NCBI GenBank assembly: GCA_003153055.1
Contig: PMBV01000121.1
Location: 1-12,114, forward strand
Direction: 5' to 3'
Source: Myxococcales bacterium
GTDB taxonomy: Bacteria; Myxococcota; Myxococcia; Myxococcales; Myxococcaceae
DNA length: 12,114 bases
This document shows, piece after piece, positions 7,562 through 12,114 of this stretch. The notes beneath the pieces were generated by a model that saw nothing but the letters and a program-made list of their open reading frames with translations, did no database searches and had not been told where the DNA came from. Every line of letters begins with the position of its first letter. Positions within the stretch are counted from its first letter, which is position 1. The translations under genes and the position numbers were made by a program.

Positions 7562-9430
7562 TCAGGGCCGCGACAGCCGGGGCCGCTCGGCCACCTGGCC
7601 CGTGACTCTCAGGTTGTCGAAGCGGCACACGAGGTCCCGGCAGCCAACGGCGATCTTCCCCACCTGCCCGGCGAGCCCCACGAGCACCTTGCGGGCGAAG
7701 CGCGTCTCGTTGACGAAGGCCTCCACGTTGACGTCTCCGTTGCGAAGCCTCTTGAGGCGCAACCTCATGGTGAAGGTGCCGTGGGGCACTCGCACCGCGT
7801 CCTCGAGGAGCTCGTCGACCTGATCCTTGGTGCTGGTCCCCGAGTGCTCCTGGCCGTCCCTGGTGAAGTACCTCCACCCCAGCCGCATGCCCGCCCCGGG
7901 CACCGCGAACACGCTCACCTGGAGATCCTTGATGCGAAACGCCAGCTCGCCGAACTGGGGGCTCTTCTCGGGGTCGAGCGGCGGGAACTCGGGAGGCAGC
8001 GGCTCGAGCTCCAAGTCCACCGCCGCCTCCATGTCGTCGGCCATGAAGTACCGGTGGGCGAGGTACGCGCGCGGCACCAGATGATCAGCTTCGGTGGGCT
8101 CACCGTACTGGGTCGCCTCGAGGGCCCCGTTCCTCAGGCTCCAAGCGCCGGTGTGCGTGTTGATCTCTTCGCTGGCGTCGGGCGACCCCGGGTCGAAGGT
8201 GAGCGCAAAGGCCCCGTGCTCCCCCGACACCGACGAGAGCAGCTCGTCCTCCGAGTCGTCGTACCAGGAGGGGACCTGGGCCAAGGGGGCAGGTCGGGAG
8301 ACGACCTTCAGCACGACCCCCACGAGGGCCAACATCCCCAGCACGGCGACCCCGAGCCGCCACCCGCCCGCCCGGGGAGCCTCGGTCGCCCCGGCCCGCG
8401 CGCGCAGGTCGCTGCCCGTCGGCGGGCATGCTGCCTCCAGCGCCACCGCGACGTCGCTGGCGCGCGCCGGCCGCTCCGACGGCTCAGGCTCGAGGAGCTG
8501 CGCCACCACCTCGTCGACCGCCAGATCGATGCCCGGCCCCTTCTTGGAGGGCAGCTTGAAGCGCCCCAGAGGGAGCTCCCCGGTCAGCATCTCGTAGAGG
8601 ATGACGCCCAGCGAGTAGAGATCGGCCCGGTGATCGACGTGCTTGGCGTCGCGCCGCTGCTCAGGCGCCATGTAGTTCACCGTGCCCATCGCCACGGCCG
8701 TCGCCGTCAACCCCACGTCGCCGTCGTTGCCGTGGATGCCCGCCAACCCGAAGTCGGCCACCTTCACGTGGCCGCGGGAATCGACCAGCACGTTCTCGGG
8801 CTTGAGATCGCGATGGACGATGTGCTTCTCGTGGGCGCAGTCGATGGCCCGCGCGATCTGCGCGCCGATCCGCAGGGCCTCGCGCACCGAGAGCCTCTGG
8901 GCCATCAGAGCACGGAGGTTGACACCGCCCACCAGCTCCATGGCGAAGAAGTACTGCTCCCCCGCCTTTCCCCGATCGATGATCTGCACGATGTTCGGGT
9001 GAGACAGGGCCGCCAGCGCCTTGGCCTCCTTCTCGAAGCGCGCGACGAACTCATGGTCCGAGGCGCACTTCTCAGGCAACACCTTGACCGCCACTTCCCG
9101 GTCCAACGAGAGCTGCCTGGCCCTCCACACCTCACCCATGCCCCCGCGACCGAGCAGGCTCTCCAGCACATAGCCAGGCACCTGTGGGCGCGGCGGCGAG
9201 GGGGCCTCGGCCGACGCAGCGCTGGCGACCACGGTCGCCTCGAGAGGGCCCTGCTCGGCCGGCACCTTCGAGGTCTCCTGGGGCGGCCGCGCGTCGACCC
9301 GGCGGACCTCGAAGTGAATACCGCACTCACAGGCGCACCGCTGCCCCGAGACGAAGGCCCGCACGTCATGGGCCTTGCCACAGTTGGGGCACGCCTGGGT
9401 GACGAGGCTCGGGTTGTTCACGGTCGGCAC
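7562..9430 (-). CDS. Transmembrane Ser/Thr protein kinase with N-terminal Cys cluster
   Basis: Hanks-type (eukaryote-like) kinase of 622 residues. A small Cys cluster opens it (CPNC, 14-17; CACEC, 32-36), probably a zinc ribbon, then a disordered linker. The kinase domain (about 87-335) has P-loop GRGGMG (94-99), Lys116, HRDLKPEN (206-213), DFG (226-228), activation-loop threonines 242 and 244, and APE (255-257): all catalytic residues are present. One membrane span follows (about 359-377), then a roughly 230-residue extracytoplasmic region rich in beta strands (SLRNGALEATQYG at 431-443, CRFDNLRVTG at 602-611) that resembles concanavalin/LamG-like sugar-binding folds; that resemblance is inference. 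The GTG start has a very strong AGGAGGAGAGG sequence upstream. It lies 36 bases after the cyclase stop, so the two probably share a transcript. Substrates are unknown. Confidence 0.95.
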   Translation of the reverse strand: MPTVNNPSLVTQACPNCGKAHDVRAFVSGQRCACECGIHFEVRRVDARPPQETSKVPAEQGPLEATVVASAASAEAPSPPRPQVPGYVLESLLGRGGMGEVWRARQLSLDREVAVKVLPEKCASDHEFVARFEKEAKALAALSHPNIVQIIDRGKAGEQYFFAMELVGGVNLRALMAQRLSVREALRIGAQIARAIDCAHEKHIVHRDLKPENVLVDSRGHVKVADFGLAGIHGNDGDVGLTATAVAMGTVNYMAPEQRRDAKHVDHRADLYSLGVILYEMLTGELPLGRFKLPSKKGPGIDLAVDEVVAQLLEPEPSERPARASDVAVALEAACPPTGSDLRARAGATEAPRAGGWRLGVAVLGMLALVGVVLKVVSRPAPLAQVPSWYDDSEDELLSSVSGEHGAFALTFDPGSPDASEEINTHTGAWSLRNGALEATQYGEPTEADHLVPRAYLAHRYFMADDMEAAVDLELEPLPPEFPPLDPEKSPQFGELAFRIKDLQVSVFAVPGAGMRLGWRYFTRDGQEHSGTSTKDQVDELLEDAVRVPHGTFTMRLRLKRLRNGDVNVEAFVNETRFARKVLVGLAGQVGKIAVGCRDLVCRFDNLRVTGQVAERPRLSRP

Positions 9431-9466
9431 GCTCCTCTCCTCCTCAATCGAGGGAGAGCGCTCTCA
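9431..9466 (-). promoter_or_regulatory. Cyclase-kinase linker with competing hairpins and masked RBS
   Basis: The 36-base linker starts with a perfect 12-bp palindrome GAGAGCGCTCTC (9454-9465) just past the cyclase stop. Its second half can instead pair with the kinase ribosome binding site: CTCTCC (9458-9453) with GGAGAG (9440-9435), plus inner pairs CTC/GAG around a GATT loop and a two-base bulge. The two folds exclude each other. Ribosomes ending translation at the cyclase stop could melt the structure, coupling kinase translation to cyclase translation. This is a sequence-level reading with no folding energy computed. Confidence 0.4.
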
Positions 9467-11155
9467 TCAGCCGTTGTAGGCCAGCACTCGGTAGGTCGGC
9501 ACGCCCTTCTCCTTGCCCTTCACCTGGAGGATGGACACCGGCTCGGCTCGAAAGCCCTGCCCCGCCCGCCGGATGGTGGCGTCAGACGCGAGGATCTCGC
9601 CGCCCTTGGCCAGGCCACAGAGCCGGGAGCTGGTGTTTACCGAGTCGCCGATGGCGGTGAACTCGTGGCGATCGCTCGATCCGATGTAGCCGACGACCGC
9701 TTGGCCGGTGTTGACTCCGATGCCGACCTCGATGGCCTTGCGGCCCTGAGCCTCGCGTTGGGCGTTCATCTCGTTGATGGCGTCGAGCATCTCGAGGGCG
9801 CACTTGAGCGCCCGGGCCGCGTCGTCGGGGTGGGTGATTGGCGGGCCCCATGTGGCCATCACGCAGTCACCGATGAACTTGTCGAGGTTCCCCTCGTACT
9901 TGAAGATCACGTTCGCCATGCCGGTGAAGAACGTGTTCAGCATCGCCACCGTCTCTTGCGGGCTCTCGGCCTCGGCCATCGAGGTGAAGCCACGGATATC
10001 GGCGAAGATGACGCTCACCTCGGCGAGGCGCCCCACCCTGAGCAGCTCGACCTTGCCCGACACCACCGCCTCGGCGACCGCCGGCGCGAGGAAGCGCGAG
10101 AGCTCGGCCCGGGCGATGGCTTCTTTCTCGATCTTCTGAGCCAGCTCAGCGTTCTCGAGCGCGATGGCCGCCTGAGAGGCGATGCCCGCCAGCACCTTCA
10201 GGTCTTTCTCCGAGAAGGCGTTGGTGCGTTCGCGGGTGTCGCAGAACAACACGCCCCGGAGCACGCCCTTGGACACCAGCGGCACGGCCATGGCGCTGCG
10301 AATGCCCTGGGCCACGATCGACTCGGAGGACGAGAAGCGCGAATCGAGAATCGCGTCGGCCGTCAACACCGCGCTGCGGCTCTCGCACACCCGCTTGAGC
10401 ACCGTGTCGGACACCACCACTTCCTGGTTGTCGTTCTTCCGCCGGAGCACCGCTTGGGGCTCGAGCACGCCCTCGGAGTCAGCCAGGAACACCACGGCGT
10501 TGTCCGCCGCCAAGAGCTGAAAGGCCACCTTGAGAATCTTGTCGAGCAGGCTCTTCTGGTCTCGCTCCATGCCCACCAAGCGGTGAAACTCGTTGCCGAT
10601 GCGGAGCTTCTCGTAGTCCTGCCGGAGCGTGTCGAGGTCGTTGAGCTTGTCGGCTGGGCGAAACTCCGCCGACTCCAGCTGCGCGACGGTGGCCAGGAAC
10701 GCCGGCATCGATTGCGCGCTGGCGACCACCGTGACACCTGCTGAGTGGGTGGGCTGCCCAGGCCCTCCCGCGTCGCCTCCGTGGAACACCAGCCGGCTGT
10801 TCCCCAGCGCGATCTCGTCTCCGTCCCTCAGCCGCAGTTCCTTGACTTTCCGCCCGTTTACGAAGGTGCCATTGGAAGAATTCAGGTCGCGCACCACGTA
10901 GGTCGCGCCCATGCGCTCGATGACACAGTGTTCCTTGGAGACCTCACGGTCGACCAGGCGCAGCGTGTTGTTCGGGTGACGCCCCAAGGTCGTCGCAAGG
11001 GCCAGGGGGAATTCCCCGACCTTGCCATCGGCGAAACGCCCGGAGAGCCGCGGGCCTCGGAGCTGGCCAGGGGCGTAGACTTGACCTGGACGAGGCTGCT
11101 GCGCCGTGCCGGCGACGTCGGTGAGCGGGATGGGCGGCGGGTGCTGGTTGCTCAA
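9467..11155 (-). CDS. FHA-GAF-class III adenylate cyclase
   Basis: Soluble signalling enzyme of 562 residues, expected to make cAMP. After a Pro-rich start, an FHA phosphothreonine-binding domain (about 50-126) keeps GRHPNN (58-63), SKEH (73-76) and NSSNGTFVNG (92-101). A GAF domain follows (about 197-337), then a helical linker and a class III cyclase domain (377-558). Metal-binding Asp386 (FADIRGF) and Asp430 (DKFIGD), adenine-type Lys426, Thr500 at the second purine position, Asn507 and Arg511 of the transition-state pair are all present. Lys426/Thr500 fits adenylate rather than guanylate cyclase. The start is a TTG; an in-frame stop lies 15 bases upstream and no ATG occurs before residue 82, inside the FHA domain. 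The Shine-Dalgarno is weak. FHA plus the downstream kinase suggests phospho-dependent control. Confidence 0.95.
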   Translation of the reverse strand: MSNQHPPPIPLTDVAGTAQQPRPGQVYAPGQLRGPRLSGRFADGKVGEFPLALATTLGRHPNNTLRLVDREVSKEHCVIERMGATYVVRDLNSSNGTFVNGRKVKELRLRDGDEIALGNSRLVFHGGDAGGPGQPTHSAGVTVVASAQSMPAFLATVAQLESAEFRPADKLNDLDTLRQDYEKLRIGNEFHRLVGMERDQKSLLDKILKVAFQLLAADNAVVFLADSEGVLEPQAVLRRKNDNQEVVVSDTVLKRVCESRSAVLTADAILDSRFSSSESIVAQGIRSAMAVPLVSKGVLRGVLFCDTRERTNAFSEKDLKVLAGIASQAAIALENAELAQKIEKEAIARAELSRFLAPAVAEAVVSGKVELLRVGRLAEVSVIFADIRGFTSMAEAESPQETVAMLNTFFTGMANVIFKYEGNLDKFIGDCVMATWGPPITHPDDAARALKCALEMLDAINEMNAQREAQGRKAIEVGIGVNTGQAVVGYIGSSDRHEFTAIGDSVNTSSRLCGLAKGGEILASDATIRRAGQGFRAEPVSILQVKGKEKGVPTYRVLAYNG

Positions 11156-11188
11156 GCTCGTTCGAAGCTAGCAGAGGTGACCGGGCGT

Positions 11189-11208
11189 CGCACCAGATCG
11201 CAGGTGCG
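11189..11208. promoter_or_regulatory. 20-bp dyad in the cyclase/SUFU divergent region
   Basis: CGCACC (11189-11194) and GGTGCG (11203-11208) form a perfect inverted repeat around eight bases, centred about 43 bases upstream of the cyclase TTG and 65 bases before the ATG at 11264. The spacing suits a dimeric DNA-binding protein. No clear -35/-10 pair was found on either strand of the 108-base region 11156-11263. Confidence 0.3.
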
Positions 11209-11263
11209 CAGAAGTCGCTTTCCGAGCATGCTTTTCGACGCAGGCACAGGTACAACGTCGCCG

Positions 11264-12114
11264 ATGCCGCCCTCACGAAACGGTCGCGGGACGAAGGCGA
11301 TTGCAGCGCCAAATCCGCGTAAAAAGGCACGCACGGCCAAACCCGTGCGTGCAGGCGTGGGTCGAAAGCGGGCCACCAGCGCGGCCAAGAAGGCGCTGAG
11401 CTTGGAGCGGCGACCAGGCGCAGCGGTGCCCGTCGCCCCGACATTTCAGGTGCGCAAGGAGGCTTTCCTCGCTGCGTGGGCCGCGCACCTGGTGAACCTC
11501 CAGGTGGTCGAGACCTTCGCTGTCGGCGACGTCGCGGTGGCGGTGGCCGCTCGGCGGGGACAGCGGCCCCACTGGGTTTACATCACCACTGGGTTGTGGG
11601 CGCGGGGCGTCGAGCTGTGCCTCAAGGTGCCCCAGCTGCCCGAGGAGCCGACTCCGCCGGCCTGGGCCTCCGACACCTTCCGCACGCTGGTGGGCATCGC
11701 CGCTTCGCCCGAGGGGCCCTCGCTCACCGACGCGCAGGTGCTGACGCTGGGTATGCCGTTTGCCCCCGGCAGCGAGATGACCAGCGTGGCCTTCGTCGAC
11801 GAGTCGACTCTGGGCGCGGTGGTGACGCCCTACGATTCGGTGAAGCCCCTCTTGGCCGTTGGGCTGACGCGAGACGAGGAGCGCATCGTGCGCGAGTGGA
11901 GCCCCAAGGCCTTGCTCGAGGTGCTCGCGCAGGCTGACCCGCTGCTCGCCACCGATCTCGAGCGGAGCTCTCTGCTCCTCTCGCCGCGCGCCCGCACCCA
12001 CATCGAGCAGCGGGTGGAGCGCGAGGGGAGCAGCATGTCGGTGATGTGGGCCAACCGATCGTCCTTGGCCGTGCAGCCTGGGGGCTCGACCTGGAGCCTC
12101 TCGGCCGATGCCGT
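11264..12114 (+). CDS. Suppressor-of-fused (SUFU) domain protein, 5' part
   Basis: The frame is open to the right edge (283 complete codons, no stop). Residues 1-50 form a basic Lys/Arg/Ala/Pro tail (KKARTAK, GRKRATSAAKK). Residues from about 80 to 235 resemble the bacterial SUFU domain: HWVYITTGLW (103-112), VELCLKVPQ (116-124), WASDTFRTLVG (134-144), SVAFVDESTLGAVVTPYDSV (174-193), AVGLTRDEERIVREW (198-212) and DPLLATDLERSSLL (225-238). In animals SUFU is a Hedgehog-pathway inhibitor; bacterial members are uncharacterised, with a proposed link to toxin-immunity and protein-interaction systems. The start is uncertain: an in-frame ATG lies at 11228, GTGs at 11177, 11204, 11357 and 11450, and none has a good Shine-Dalgarno. 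It is divergent from the cyclase. The family call is from recognised sequence character only. Confidence 0.8.
   Translation, partial: MPPSRNGRGTKAIAAPNPRKKARTAKPVRAGVGRKRATSAAKKALSLERRPGAAVPVAPTFQVRKEAFLAAWAAHLVNLQVVETFAVGDVAVAVAARRGQRPHWVYITTGLWARGVELCLKVPQLPEEPTPPAWASDTFRTLVGIAASPEGPSLTDAQVLTLGMPFAPGSEMTSVAFVDESTLGAVVTPYDSVKPLLAVGLTRDEERIVREWSPKALLEVLAQADPLLATDLERSSLLLSPRARTHIEQRVEREGSSMSVMWANRSSLAVQPGGSTWSLSADA
11321..11352 (-). terminator. Leftward intrinsic terminator inside the SUFU 5' region
   Basis: GCACGCACGG (11327-11336) pairs perfectly with 11343-11352 around a six-base loop. On the minus strand the stem is followed by C and TTTTT (11325-11321). Stem length, GC content, loop size and U-tract all fit a Rho-independent terminator. 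It lies about 170 bases upstream of the cyclase start, in the same orientation as the cyclase, so it would stop transcription arriving from the right before the cyclase. Confidence 0.6.

Noticed and set aside
7781..10744. 987-codon plus-strand open frame across the kinase and cyclase
   Set aside because: Exactly opposite two genes with complete catalytic motifs; the His/Arg/Leu-rich product is typical of the antisense of GC-rich coding DNA.
11273..12001. 242-codon minus-strand open frame at the right edge, which could have used the terminator at 11321-11352
   Set aside because: Composition is that of an antisense shadow (His/Arg/Gly/Leu), and the plus-strand frame shows SUFU-domain sequence. 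It also runs past the terminator hairpin.

Overview
The window is high-GC DNA (roughly two-thirds G+C by eye) with tightly packed genes and strong G/C preference at third codon positions. The gene content points to a delta-proteobacterial type of organism, most likely Myxococcota: a PilT motor ATPase, a eukaryote-like Ser/Thr kinase, an FHA-GAF-adenylate cyclase, a Suppressor-of-fused domain protein and an Mla/MCE lipid-transport pair. This placement is inference from gene content, not a database match.

Region 1 (1-2882, minus strand) holds housekeeping genes. Read leftwards they are rplM (L13), rpsI (S9), pilT, recX and the first 95 codons of alaS, which runs off the left edge. The rplM-rpsI pair has a good promoter candidate whose -35 hexamer overlaps the stop codon of the preceding gene. 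A 104-bp gap with a 10-bp stem-loop separates rpsI from pilT-recX-alaS.

Region 2 (2959-5545) holds a Rep/PcrA/UvrD-type superfamily 1 helicase (minus). A 76-bp gap separates it from a divergent small gene (plus) that encodes a striking cysteine-rich protein, with 13 cysteines spaced exactly every third residue. About 350 bp without a convincing gene follow (5546-5892). That stretch contains a 12-bp stem hairpin with a (CCA)5 loop, oriented as a leftward terminator, and a C-rich, G-poor stretch that looks like a Rho-loading region.

Region 3 (5893-7558, plus) holds an overlapping MlaF-like ATPase and MlaD-like MCE gene with no permease beside them. The ATPase has a degenerate ABC signature motif.

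Region 4 (7562-11155, minus) is a signalling pair: an FHA-GAF-class III cyclase, then, 36 bp downstream, a Ser/Thr kinase with an N-terminal Cys cluster, one membrane span and an extracytoplasmic domain. The linker between them can form two mutually exclusive RNA hairpins, one of which hides the kinase ribosome binding site. FHA domains bind phosphothreonine, so a kinase-to-cyclase link is plausible but unproven.

Region 5 (11156-12114) is a divergent intergenic region with a 20-bp dyad, then the 5' part of a Suppressor-of-fused domain gene (plus) that runs off the right edge. A textbook intrinsic terminator pointing leftwards lies inside its predicted basic N-terminal tail. That is either an insulator against antisense transcription or a sign that the true start lies further downstream.

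I saw no tRNA, rRNA, CRISPR array, insertion sequence or phage feature.
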